64,000 bases of DNA, from NCBI GenBank assembly GCA_017513195.1, contig JAFXGM010000013.1, positions 103,416 to 167,415 of the forward strand, written 5' to 3'. A model generated the notes under the pieces. That model had not been told where the DNA came from, searched no databases, and was given only the letters and a program-made list of their open reading frames with translations. Source of the DNA: Clostridia bacterium. Its GTDB lineage: Bacteria > Bacillota > Clostridia > Oscillospirales > Acutalibacteraceae. A program made the position numbers and the translations under genes. This document shows positions 16,549 through 25,922 of this stretch, piece by piece; position 1 is the first letter of the stretch; the number at the start of each line of letters is the position of its first letter.

Positions 16549-17466
16549 CTAAGTTAAAAAATATTGACCCATTACACGAAGTCGCGTGCATTTTTTAAAT
16601 CCATATTTTTTAATAGTACGTATTTTTTTAAACTTGTTCATTTTTGGAATATCGCAATATTTTTCAATTATATTTCTTTGTTCATCATTTAATACATCAC
16701 CATAGCGACTTAGCAACGCTTTTGCCTGCGTATACGTAGCGTTATAATTTTCTCGCACCTTGTCAAGTGTTTGAAGTTTTCGCTTTACAAAAGATAAACC
16801 GTATGCTGCTTTTGCGCCCACTTGATTGTCTTCGTGCTGGCGGTAAAGCATAGTCTGCTCGCTTACACAAACAAGCTCGCCAAACAAAACTGCAACTAGT
16901 GCCAACCACCAATCATGCATAATGCAATCGTTTGGTATTTGACCGCATTTTTCTTTTAATGCGCGATTTATCATTACCGTACAACCGGTTACGTAATTTT
17001 GTACCAATAGTTTTGGTAATGTGATGTCCTTTTGAACTAACTTTTGAAATTCAAAAAATGATGGCGCTATCTCAGAAAGCTCTTGATTTACAACCTTTAA
17101 ATCGGTATGTACCAAGACGGGTTTTGTGCCGCTTTGCTCAGCTAGTTTCATAGCGTTAAATGTTTTTTCTATCTTTTGTGGAAGCCATATGTCATCCTGA
17201 TCGCAAAACATTATATAATCGCTATCACATTGTCTTAAAAGCTCGGCAAAATTTTTCTGAGCACTACCTGTCGGTACACCGATAATACTGGTTATTTTCT
17301 CGGGATATTGGTTACAGTAAAACGATATAATCTCTGCAGAATTATCGGTCGAACCATCATCGCGAATAACAATTTTAATATCTTTGATAGACTGATTAAG
17401 CAGTGACTCAATCTGTTCTTTTAAATACTTTTCGCCGTTGTAAACAGCAAGCAAAACTGTAATCAA
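16549..17466 (-). CDS. Family 2 glycosyltransferase, rhamnosyltransferase-like
   Basis: A 305-residue GT-A fold glycosyltransferase. The N-terminal nucleotide-binding strand (ITVLLAVYNGEKYL), IRDDGSTD, and the metal-binding CDQDDIW motif are clear, and NYVTGCTVMINR plus MHDWWLAL match the RfbF/rhamnosyltransferase subgroup. It likely adds a sugar to a cell-surface polysaccharide from the cytoplasmic side. The start is TTG 17466 with GGAGG eight bases upstream. It follows the PASTA pseudokinase gene by 25 bases on the same strand. Confidence 0.87.
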   Translation of the reverse strand: MITVLLAVYNGEKYLKEQIESLLNQSIKDIKIVIRDDGSTDNSAEIISFYCNQYPEKITSIIGVPTGSAQKNFAELLRQCDSDYIMFCDQDDIWLPQKIEKTFNAMKLAEQSGTKPVLVHTDLKVVNQELSEIAPSFFEFQKLVQKDITLPKLLVQNYVTGCTVMINRALKEKCGQIPNDCIMHDWWLALVAVLFGELVCVSEQTMLYRQHEDNQVGAKAAYGLSFVKRKLQTLDKVRENYNATYTQAKALLSRYGDVLNDEQRNIIEKYCDIPKMNKFKKIRTIKKYGFKKCTRLRVMGQYFLT

Positions 17467-17491
17467 ACGTGAATCCTCCGCTTGCTAAAAT

Positions 17492-19243
17492 TTATTCGTG
17501 TCTAAACTCGTCTTCTGAATAATCGCTTGAAGTATCGTTCGAACTTGAACTATTATCTGAATTATCAGATGGCGTTTCGTCTTCGGGTTCTTCAGGTACA
17601 TAATCATTAATTTCTATTCTTATATATGATTCTAACGTAACCGTTTCACCCGGCTCCGGGAATTGACCAATAACTGTTTCCGGTTCTTTGGTAGGATCTT
17701 CTCTATGTACGATCTCTATGTTTTCAAACAAAAATCCTTGTTTTAGAAGTTCTACTACAGCGCCCGTTTCATCAAAGCCCATAACATCTTTAATTTTTAA
17801 CTCTTTTGGTCCTAGACTTATAACCACCTCAATAGGCGTTTCATTTTTTACAGCTGTGTCAGCCGCTACCGATTGAGAACAGATTTGTCCTCGTCCGTAT
17901 TTATCGGAATATTCTTTACCCTTTATACTAAATTTAAAACGCTCGTAATTATCCAAGTCTTCCAATTCATAATAATACATACCGGTCAAATCCGGAACCT
18001 TATGCAGTATTGCAGAATCCTGTGCATTAGGATCACGGTCACCTATAGATTCAACCTGTGGTGTTGATTCAAATTCGGTATTGCTAACCGTAGGACCATC
18101 ATCGCCAAACAATTGATCCCTGAACACAGTAAAACACAATATGCCAACGATTACCAAGCATACCGCAACAGTAATACCTGCCGAGATTATAACGTATTTC
18201 ACAGCACTGTTTTTTGATTGGCCGGCTTCATCTTTTACTTTTTTATCTGCTACGGAAGCATTGTTTGCTCGTCGTGTGTTCTCACGAGTTTCACCATAAA
18301 CTAATTCGTTTTTAAAACTGTCTATTGTATCGGTACGATTTTCTACCCTCACCTGCATACCGTTAGCAATTGCAACCAATACCTGACGAGGTAGTTCATC
18401 AGCAAAACGTGCAGGAATTGAAAGTGTATCGGTGGTAAGTCTAGACTCTGCCGATGGAGGAGCTATACCAATAATAACTCTAAACAGCACCGCGCTAAGT
18501 GCGTAGACGTCTGACGCCGCACACAAACTATTTTCTAATTTTCCATATTGCTCAACAGCTGCATACCCACTGTAAAGCTCTACAGGTCTATTTTCAGAGG
18601 TCATTCTTAAGCGTGGTATTAAAATATTGCTTATACGTAGTTTGCCATCACGACCCACGATTACAGTTTCGGGAGAAATTCCGCCATGCACTATGCCCAT
18701 TTCGTGAAGACCCTTTAGTGTATCAATAAGCGGTAAGAAAAGTGGGCGAGCCTGCTCCCAACGAAGATTTCCGCCATTTCGGTCTAGGAAATTATTGAGA
18801 GTAATGCTGGGTATCACAGGGCTTACAGAATAAACTGTTCCGTTTTCCTCGAACACGGTAAGTACCGGAACTATTGACTGTAATTCGCTTGCAATAAATT
18901 TTTTATTAATTTCCAAAAAGTCAATAAGACCTTCATTAAAATAAAATTCACCGCCCGGCACAACAGATACGGTTTTATCCGGATTTCTGGTTGCAATTCC
19001 TTTCGGATAATACTCTTTTATATGTACTGATGAATCCGAAGCATTGTCCCAAGCAATATAGGTAATTCCTTCTAAATCAGCAGATACAACCTTTCCTATA
19101 ACATATCTTTCTGAAAGCAAAAATTTTATCGGCAAACAATAGTTTTCATTGTTCGCTGATTGATCATATCCACATATACTACATATTTTTTCTCCGCCAT
19201 TGTCGTTCATACAACCCGGACACAATCTATCAATGTTTGCCAT
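17492..19243 (-). CDS. Zinc-ribbon, kinase-fold, PASTA-domain membrane protein (predicted pseudokinase)
   Basis: A 583-residue protein related to PknB/PrkC Ser/Thr kinases. Order: N-terminal zinc ribbon (Cys8, 11, 21, 24), kinase-like domain (about 45-315), one membrane span (about 349-374), two PASTA-like repeats (about 415-477 and 482-547) and an acidic Ser/Asp tail. Catalytic motifs are degenerate: the glycine loop is not GxGxxG, HRD reads HGG (186-188) so the catalytic aspartate is missing, and DFG reads SNI. The VHIKEYYP lysine and SDVYALS aspartate remain. It probably binds muropeptides or lipid II outside and signals without phosphotransfer; this is inference. TTAGGAGGT precedes the ATG. 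Confidence 0.85.
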   Translation of the reverse strand: MANIDRLCPGCMNDNGGEKICSICGYDQSANNENYCLPIKFLLSERYVIGKVVSADLEGITYIAWDNASDSSVHIKEYYPKGIATRNPDKTVSVVPGGEFYFNEGLIDFLEINKKFIASELQSIVPVLTVFEENGTVYSVSPVIPSITLNNFLDRNGGNLRWEQARPLFLPLIDTLKGLHEMGIVHGGISPETVIVGRDGKLRISNILIPRLRMTSENRPVELYSGYAAVEQYGKLENSLCAASDVYALSAVLFRVIIGIAPPSAESRLTTDTLSIPARFADELPRQVLVAIANGMQVRVENRTDTIDSFKNELVYGETRENTRRANNASVADKKVKDEAGQSKNSAVKYVIISAGITVAVCLVIVGILCFTVFRDQLFGDDGPTVSNTEFESTPQVESIGDRDPNAQDSAILHKVPDLTGMYYYELEDLDNYERFKFSIKGKEYSDKYGRGQICSQSVAADTAVKNETPIEVVISLGPKELKIKDVMGFDETGAVVELLKQGFLFENIEIVHREDPTKEPETVIGQFPEPGETVTLESYIRIEINDYVPEEPEDETPSDNSDNSSSSNDTSSDYSEDEFRHE

Positions 19244-19304
19244 AACAACCTCCTAAAATAATGAGATTTGATTGATATTGTATTATATCATATATGATAT
19301 AAAA

Positions 19305-19997
19305 TTACAAGTTTTTAGCATCGGTAGGTACAGGTAATAGCTTTTTAAAAACACAAGTGTGATGCTCGGTAATAACACGATCCTCATGAAGCGAGCCAAA
19401 GTACCAACGTTTATATACGCAGGATCTACCAATTTCTTCAAGATAACCATTAAGCTTGTTTATGTTATCATTATCGCCTCTGCGAAGCAGAATTGCACTT
19501 TTTACGAGGGCAGGTGGTTCGTGGGTAATAATATAATCTACTTCACATCCGGCCTCGTCAAGCACACGAGCACCGTCTGCCATTTCGTCAGGTGTCGGTT
19601 CTTCTTGTCGCCACCAAAAGCCCTGCGCTACACGCATATCTTTATCGGTGCTTTCTCCACCGCCAAAGGTAAAAAAGCGGTTACCATCTATATTAAAAAT
19701 CTGCCCTCTCATAAGATGCAACAGATTACCCTTTATTCTATGCACCTTACCGCCTTTCCATACGGTTTCACGCGAGCGGTTTATTTTATCAAGATTATCA
19801 TGCGTTCCTTCCACAAAGGCAGTTATAAATTTACGTTTTGCAAAATAATTCACAATCTGTTTTTCACTCTTTGAACCGTCAAATATATATCCAAAATCGC
19901 CACACACAATAAGTATATCGCCACGGCGAAGTTTGCGAAACTCTTTATCATAAAGTCTTTCTATGTCGCCGTGCATATCCCCTGTTATATAAACCAT
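19305..19997 (-). CDS. Calcineurin-like metallophosphatase
   Basis: A 230-residue phosphoesterase with the motifs GDMHGD, GDFGY, GTHD, THEPP and a terminal YFGSLHED motif where family members have GHxH. The usual GNH[DE] asparagine that bridges the metals is threonine here (EGTHDN). I prefer ATG 19997, preceded by a GGCGGTG segment; an ATG five codons upstream has no ribosome site. Substrate unknown. It is transcribed toward the pseudokinase gene but separated by about 60 AT-rich bases that include a TATATCA/TGATATA palindrome. Confidence 0.78.
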   Translation of the reverse strand: MVYITGDMHGDIERLYDKEFRKLRRGDILIVCGDFGYIFDGSKSEKQIVNYFAKRKFITAFVEGTHDNLDKINRSRETVWKGGKVHRIKGNLLHLMRGQIFNIDGNRFFTFGGGESTDKDMRVAQGFWWRQEEPTPDEMADGARVLDEAGCEVDYIITHEPPALVKSAILLRRGDNDNINKLNGYLEEIGRSCVYKRWYFGSLHEDRVITEHHTCVFKKLLPVPTDAKNL

Positions 19998-20099
19998 TTT
20001 TTCACCGCCCATCTGAATAATTATTTTATAAAATATAACTTTATTTTTAAGAATTTATAATGTATAATAATAGTATAACATACTTTTGGAGAGATTTCT

Positions 20100-21425
20100 A
20101 TGCTAAAAAAGTTTTTTTGCGCATTATTAATAATTTGTTTAATATTTACACCTGTTCTTACCGTAAGCGCCTATGAGCCCACCGGCATTGAAATTAGCGC
20201 TAATGCTGCTATGCTGGTATCTGTGGACACCGATGAGGTGTTGTATGAAAAAAATGCTAATACAAGAGTATACCCTGCTTCTATAACAAAAATAATGACT
20301 ACACTCTTGATTTTAGAAAGCGACAAATATAATCCGAATGCAAAAATTGCTATGACCGAGGAAGCGCTTGACCTTATTAGCGGTACAGGCAGCAGTGTAT
20401 CATTATTTAATGCGGGTGTAGAATTCACACAACTTGATTTAGTTTATATGGTACTTATGTCCTCTTATGGCGATTGCGCACTGCTTGCTGCAGATTATTA
20501 TGGCGGAAGTGTTGAAAATTTTGTTGCTATGATGAACACCCGCGCCAATGAACTAGGTCTTACCGGTACCCACTACGAAAACCCCATAGGACTTCACCAT
20601 GAGCAAAACTATACAACTGCACGCGACACATACACACTAACCAAATTTGCTTTGCAAAACGAAACTTTTAAGGAAGTATGCGAAAGCACAAGACACACCG
20701 TTAATTCCAGTGCCGGTACGCGAGTGCTTTCAACCACAAACTTTTTGCAAGACAATACCACAAATTATTATTATCAATACGCAAAAGGCGTTAAAACGGG
20801 TTTTACAGATGAAGCTGGGCGTTGTCTTGTAAGCACAGCAAGCTATAATGGATATAATTATATGTGCATTGTGTTCGGTTGCCCACCAAATGCAAAAAAT
20901 CATTTTACCGAAAGCAAAGAATTATACCGTTGGGCATTTAATAATTTTGAATTTAAAACGGTTGCCGACGTAACCACGCCCGTAGCTGAAATAGCCGTTG
21001 AAAAATCTTTTGACACCGATTTTGTATCACTTTACGTAGAAAAAAGCTTTACCTCAGTATTGCCAAAGGATGCCAACGATTCTACCATAAGCATAGTTCC
21101 GAAACCTACGGCGGATACTGTAAGCGCACCAATAAAAAAAGGACAAGTGTTGGGAACCGCAGATATTATATATGCAGAAAAGGTAATTGGCACCGTAAAT
21201 CTTGTGGCGAATGAAAACATTGAGCAAAGCTTTATACTAAACACGCTTGATATTGTAGGAAATTTCCTTACCTCATCATATATGATAGTTGTATATGTTT
21301 TAGTTGGCGTAATAATACTAATTTTTGTAATTGCAATTATAAAAATGAATAGCAAAAAAAGTAAAAAACGAAAAATAAAATATAAGCCGTATAACGAAAA
21401 TAAGGAAAATAAAAAATCTCGCTAA
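20100..21425 (+). CDS. D-alanyl-D-alanine carboxypeptidase family protein (S11, DacF-like)
   Basis: A 441-residue penicillin-binding protein. It has a signal peptide ending VSA near residue 24, the active-site SITK motif (Ser61, Lys64), a KTG motif (232-234), a beta-rich C-terminal domain (about 280-385) and a membrane-spanning segment before a very basic tail. Family members trim the last D-alanine from peptidoglycan stem peptides. The middle SxN motif reads SYG (122-124), so its asparagine is replaced by glycine. A GGAGAG ribosome site precedes the ATG. It is a single-gene unit closed by a terminator that overlaps its stop codon. Confidence 0.88.
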   Translation: MLKKFFCALLIICLIFTPVLTVSAYEPTGIEISANAAMLVSVDTDEVLYEKNANTRVYPASITKIMTTLLILESDKYNPNAKIAMTEEALDLISGTGSSVSLFNAGVEFTQLDLVYMVLMSSYGDCALLAADYYGGSVENFVAMMNTRANELGLTGTHYENPIGLHHEQNYTTARDTYTLTKFALQNETFKEVCESTRHTVNSSAGTRVLSTTNFLQDNTTNYYYQYAKGVKTGFTDEAGRCLVSTASYNGYNYMCIVFGCPPNAKNHFTESKELYRWAFNNFEFKTVADVTTPVAEIAVEKSFDTDFVSLYVEKSFTSVLPKDANDSTISIVPKPTADTVSAPIKKGQVLGTADIIYAEKVIGTVNLVANENIEQSFILNTLDIVGNFLTSSYMIVVYVLVGVIILIFVIAIIKMNSKKSKKRKIKYKPYNENKENKKSR

Positions 21426-21438
21426 AAGCGAGATTTTT
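21412..21438. terminator. Bidirectional terminator between dac and pfkA
   Basis: AAAAATCTCGCT pairs with AGCGAGATTTTT around an AAA loop. The A-rich left arm and T-rich right arm let it work for both convergent genes; the dac stop codon lies inside the hairpin and the pfkA stop is four bases away. Confidence 0.88.
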
Positions 21439-21442
21439 ATTT

Positions 21443-22402
21443 TTATATTGCTGTTTCAAGCGCAATCTTAAGCATTTGTTGATCGAGCTGTTTTGTCATA
21501 ACAAGCGCTTCTTCAATATCGTAACTTACAACACTGCTGCCCTGATATGCTACAACACGATTGCCCTTACCCTTGTTAAGAAGTTGAACAGCCTCATAGC
21601 CCATTTGTGTAGCGCGAAGTCTATCGCGAAGTGTTGGGTTGCCACCACGCTGAACGTGACCGAGTATTGTTGCACGAGAATCAATGTCGGTAGCAGCCAT
21701 AATTTGCTTTGCAATATCCTCTACGCCGCCAACGCCTTCGGCAACTATTACGATAAAGTGCTTTTTACCGTTACGTTGCGCGGTCTTAATCTTACGGATT
21801 ATGCTATCCATACCAACAGGCACTTCAGGTATCATAATGGCTGTAGCACCAACGGCAATACCCGTTTGTACTGCAATATAGCCTGCGTGTCTACCCATAA
21901 CCTCAATAACGCTGCAACGCTCGTGTGATTGAGCAGTATCACGAATTTTATCTATCATTTCAACAGCTGTATTCATAGCAGTATCAAAGCCAATGGTATA
22001 TTCGGTACAACCGATATCGTTATCAATGGTGCCCGGTACACCAATACAAGGTACACCATGACGCGAAAGCTGAAGCGCACCCTTAAATGAACCGTCACCA
22101 CCGATTACCACCAGACCCTCGATTCCGTGCTTTTTGCAGTTTTCAACTGCTTCTAGCACACCCTCTTCGGTTCTGAACTTTGGACAACGTGCAGTGTAAA
22201 GCACTGTACCGCCACGATTTATAATATCGCAAACCGAGCGAGAATCCATATCAAAAATATCATCTTCAATAAGACCTGCATAACCACGTCTTATACCTTT
22301 AACTGTCATACCAAGTGATATAGCTGTACGCACTACGGCACGCACCGCAGCGTTCATACCCGGCGCATCGCCGCCACTTGTTAAAACACCTATAGTTTTC
22401 AT
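21443..22402 (-). CDS. pfkA: ATP-dependent 6-phosphofructokinase
   Basis: A 319-residue glycolytic enzyme that phosphorylates fructose 6-phosphate. It shows the ATP-binding LTSGGDAPGMNAA motif, the GGDGS motif whose glycine marks ATP rather than pyrophosphate use, the catalytic GTIDND aspartate, and the substrate-binding MGRHAGY motif. Length equals that of the classic bacterial PfkA. It is last in the row hprK to pfkA on the minus strand, 68 bases after dnaE. Confidence 0.96.
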   Translation of the reverse strand: MKTIGVLTSGGDAPGMNAAVRAVVRTAISLGMTVKGIRRGYAGLIEDDIFDMDSRSVCDIINRGGTVLYTARCPKFRTEEGVLEAVENCKKHGIEGLVVIGGDGSFKGALQLSRHGVPCIGVPGTIDNDIGCTEYTIGFDTAMNTAVEMIDKIRDTAQSHERCSVIEVMGRHAGYIAVQTGIAVGATAIMIPEVPVGMDSIIRKIKTAQRNGKKHFIVIVAEGVGGVEDIAKQIMAATDIDSRATILGHVQRGGNPTLRDRLRATQMGYEAVQLLNKGKGNRVVAYQGSSVVSYDIEEALVMTKQLDQQMLKIALETAI

Positions 22403-22470
22403 TTACTATCATCTCCAAAATAAATGCCAAATTATTATACAACATAATAATAAAAAATACAACAATTTTT

Positions 22471-25400
22471 TTATTTTGTTACAAGCTTAACATTATTCTG
22501 TCCCAAAATTTCAGATAACGCTTTTTCAAGCTCGTTAGAGGGTTGTATTTTTAACCTATCCGGCGCCATTATTCTTTTACCTGAATCCTCACAAACCATA
22601 ATAACGTCACTGTCTCCACTATGCTTTGACAACACATTACACACTTGATTAAATTCTTTTGAATTTACGCTCGGAATTTTAAGATAAAGCGTGACAATCT
22701 GCACAGTGTTTTGTGCGCTTTCGGGTACAAGCTCTACCGATTCGCAAACTATTTCAGCATCTCGGTCCTCGCGCTCGCTGACTTTACCGTTTATAACAAC
22801 TACACTGCCTTCGGTCATAATAGAGCGATACGAGGCAAGCACAGCAGAAAAAACAATAATATCAACAGTACCCGTAGTATCTTCTAAAGTAGTATATGCA
22901 ATCGTATTCTTGTTTTTTAGTTGCTTAAGCTTTATGTCGCCCAAAACGCCAACTACACTAATACGTCTACCGTCTGCAATTTTTTTAGAAACGATATCAG
23001 AGATTGGTATAAAGCGAGCATTATTTGCAAACGCACGATAGCTATTCATAGGATGACCCGATAAATACATTCCCGTTGCTGCTTTTTCCATACTAAGCAA
23101 TTCTTGGCGCGGCATTTCGTCAATATGTGTAAGCTCAAAGCTAACACTTTCACGACTATCGCCAAACAAATCCATCTGGTCTTGTGATGAAAAGCGCTGT
23201 GTTTCATCTATTACCGATAGCACTTTATCAATATTATAAAGCATTTTTCGGCGGTTATCCTCAAGAGTATCCATAGCACCGCTTTTTATAAGTCCTTCAA
23301 GCGCTCGGCGATTAAAGTTGCGATTATAATTGCGGGAACAAAAATCATACATAGAGGTATATTTTCCGTTCTCGCGCTGTGCGACTAACTGATTAATTAG
23401 ATTAGAACCTAAATTGCGCACAGCCAAAAGTCCAAAACGAATATTTTTGCCGTTTGCTGTAAAATTTTCAAAGCTTTCGTTTACGTCGGGCGGCAAAATT
23501 TTAATACCAATACGCTTGCACTCGGCCGTATATTGCGCAATTTTACCAGGGCTGTCAAGCACACTTGTAAGAAGCGCAGCAAAATACTGCGTAGGATAGT
23601 GGCATTTAAGATATGCCGTACGATATGCTACAACAGCGTATGCCGCAGCATGAGATTTGTTAAAAGCGTAAGAGCTAAATGCCGAAATTTCATCAAATAA
23701 CTTTTCGGCTACCGATTCGCTAACACCACGATTTACAGCACCCTCGCATATAACATTTCCGTTTTCGTCCTTTTCGCCATATATAAATGTGTTTCGCTCA
23801 CGCGCCAAAACATCGTGCTTTTTCTTTGACATAGCGCGTCGCACTATATCTGCACGACCTAAAGAATATCCCGCAAGCGAACGAAATATCTGCATTACCT
23901 GCTCTTGATACACAATACATCCGTATGTCATATTAAGTATCGGTTCAAGAAGTGGTGTATCGTATTTTACGTCCTGCGGATTGTGTCTGTTATGAATATA
24001 ACGCGGTATCGAATCCATAGGACCGGGGCGATAAAGCGAAATAATGGCAATCAAATCTTCAAGCGTTTCAGGCTTGAATTTTCTCATAACGTTTTTCATA
24101 CCGTCCGATTCAAACTGGAACACGCCGTCGGTAAAGCCCTCACCCATCATTTTAAACGTATCGGCATCGTCCATCGGTATTTTTTCTATGTCAAAATTGG
24201 TACTTATTTTACGTATATCATTTTGAGTATCTTCTATAACGGTCAAGTTACGAAGTCCCAAAAAGTCCATCTTTAAAAGGCCCAATTCGTCTAATGCCGT
24301 CATTGTATACTGCGTTACAACCGACTCGTCATTTGTAGCAAGTGGCACGTAATCACTAACCGGTCGGTCGGAAATTACTACACCTGCCGCGTGTGTTGAG
24401 GCGTGTCTGGGCATACCCTCTAACTTGATTGCCATATCAATCAAATCTTTTGTAAGGGTGTCGCCATCATATAAATTTTTAAGCTCTCTTGATCCTGCAA
24501 GAGCACGTTCAAGTGTCATACCGGGCGACTGTGGTATAAGCTTTGCCGTCTTATCACAAGTAGCGTACGGTATATCCATAGCGCGACCAACGTCACGCAC
24601 CGCCGCGCGCGCCGCCATAGTACCAAATGTTACTATCTGCGCTACGTGGTCTTCACCGTATTTTTCTATAACGTAATCTATAACCTTTTGACGATTAACG
24701 TAACAAAAATCGACGTCAAAATCGGGCATAGAAACACGCTCGGGGTTTAAAAAGCGTTCAAAAAGAAGATTATATTTTATAGGGTCAACACCCGTAATAC
24801 CAATACAATATGCCGCAAGACTACCAGCACCCGAGCCTCGTCCCGGTCCTACTGGTATGTTGTGCGTCTTTGCATAGTTTATAAAATCCCAAACAATAAG
24901 ATAGTAATCTACGTACCCCATTTGATTGATAACAGAAAGCTCATATTCAAGTCTGTCTATTACCTGACTGTCGGGATTATCACCATAAATTTTATAAAGC
25001 CCGTCATAGCATTTGCGACGGAAATATTGGTAATGATCTTCACCGTTTGTATCAAAAAACGGTAATTTTATTTTACCAAACTCAAACTCTACGTTACACC
25101 TATCGGCAATAGTTTGTGTGTTCCAAACGGCTTCGGGCGTATTCTTGAAAAGAGATAGCATTTCATCTTCGGTTTTAAGATAAAATTCTTCGGTTTGAAA
25201 TTCAAGATTATTTTTGTCACCAATTTTACTACCCGTCTGCACGCATAGTAGCACCTTGTGCATAAAGCTATCGTCTTTTTCAATATAATGCACGTCATTA
25301 GTGGCAACAAGCGGTATGCCTGTCTCGCGCGAGAGCTTTTGAATATAAGAATTAACCTTTTGTTGCTCGGCTATTCCGTGGTCCTGCATTTCAAGAAAAT

Positions 25401-25908
25401 AATTATTTTCTCCAAAAACGTTTTTATACCAAAGCGCAGTATCACGCGCCTTATCATAGTCGTCGTTCATAATAGCACGCGGAATCTCGCCTGCAAGACA
25501 GGCAGAAAGTGCAATAAGGCCACTGTGATACTTTTCAAGCAGCTCGCGGTCAACACGCGGTCTTGTATAAAACCCTTCTGTAAAACCGGCAGATACTAAC
25601 TTAATAAGATTTTGATAGCCTTCGTTATTTTCGCACAACAATACAAGATGGCTATAATTACCGTCGGGCTGTTTTGTTTTGTCAAATCTACTGTTAGGCG
25701 CAACATAAACCTCGCAGCCAATAATAGGTTTTATGCCCTTTTTCTTTGCCGCTTTGTAAAAATCAATAGCGCCATACATAACGCCGTGGTCGGTAATTGC
25801 AACTGCTGTTTGTCCCCTTGCGGCTACTGCGTCAATAAGCTTGTTTATACGGCAGCAGCCGTCAAGCAAACTGTATTCCGTATGTAAATGCAGATGCGTA
25901 AAGCTCAT
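22471..25908 (-). CDS. dnaE: DNA polymerase III alpha subunit, DnaE type
   Basis: A 1145-residue replicative or lagging-strand polymerase. The N-terminal PHP domain begins HLHTEYSLLDGCCRIN. The polymerase domain contains GPGRGSGAGSLAAYC and PDFDVDFCY, with the catalytic aspartates, then YRPGPMDSIP and the FNKSHAAAYA fingers region. A helix-hairpin-helix region and a C-terminal OB fold (about residue 985 onward) follow. AAGGAG lies upstream of the ATG. Clostridia normally also have PolC, which is not in this window. It sits 14 bases after whiA, so both may share a transcript. Confidence 0.96.
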   Translation of the reverse strand: MSFTHLHLHTEYSLLDGCCRINKLIDAVAARGQTAVAITDHGVMYGAIDFYKAAKKKGIKPIIGCEVYVAPNSRFDKTKQPDGNYSHLVLLCENNEGYQNLIKLVSAGFTEGFYTRPRVDRELLEKYHSGLIALSACLAGEIPRAIMNDDYDKARDTALWYKNVFGENNYFLEMQDHGIAEQQKVNSYIQKLSRETGIPLVATNDVHYIEKDDSFMHKVLLCVQTGSKIGDKNNLEFQTEEFYLKTEDEMLSLFKNTPEAVWNTQTIADRCNVEFEFGKIKLPFFDTNGEDHYQYFRRKCYDGLYKIYGDNPDSQVIDRLEYELSVINQMGYVDYYLIVWDFINYAKTHNIPVGPGRGSGAGSLAAYCIGITGVDPIKYNLLFERFLNPERVSMPDFDVDFCYVNRQKVIDYVIEKYGEDHVAQIVTFGTMAARAAVRDVGRAMDIPYATCDKTAKLIPQSPGMTLERALAGSRELKNLYDGDTLTKDLIDMAIKLEGMPRHASTHAAGVVISDRPVSDYVPLATNDESVVTQYTMTALDELGLLKMDFLGLRNLTVIEDTQNDIRKISTNFDIEKIPMDDADTFKMMGEGFTDGVFQFESDGMKNVMRKFKPETLEDLIAIISLYRPGPMDSIPRYIHNRHNPQDVKYDTPLLEPILNMTYGCIVYQEQVMQIFRSLAGYSLGRADIVRRAMSKKKHDVLARERNTFIYGEKDENGNVICEGAVNRGVSESVAEKLFDEISAFSSYAFNKSHAAAYAVVAYRTAYLKCHYPTQYFAALLTSVLDSPGKIAQYTAECKRIGIKILPPDVNESFENFTANGKNIRFGLLAVRNLGSNLINQLVAQRENGKYTSMYDFCSRNYNRNFNRRALEGLIKSGAMDTLEDNRRKMLYNIDKVLSVIDETQRFSSQDQMDLFGDSRESVSFELTHIDEMPRQELLSMEKAATGMYLSGHPMNSYRAFANNARFIPISDIVSKKIADGRRISVVGVLGDIKLKQLKNKNTIAYTTLEDTTGTVDIIVFSAVLASYRSIMTEGSVVVINGKVSEREDRDAEIVCESVELVPESAQNTVQIVTLYLKIPSVNSKEFNQVCNVLSKHSGDSDVIMVCEDSGKRIMAPDRLKIQPSNELEKALSEILGQNNVKLVTK

Positions 25909-25922
25909 GCCGTATCAACTCC

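Noticed and set aside
19284-19301. Perfect TATATCATATATGATATA palindrome as a regulator binding site
   Set aside because: It is pure AT with low complexity in a probable promoter region and a similar string occurs upstream of hprK; I cannot separate it from chance.
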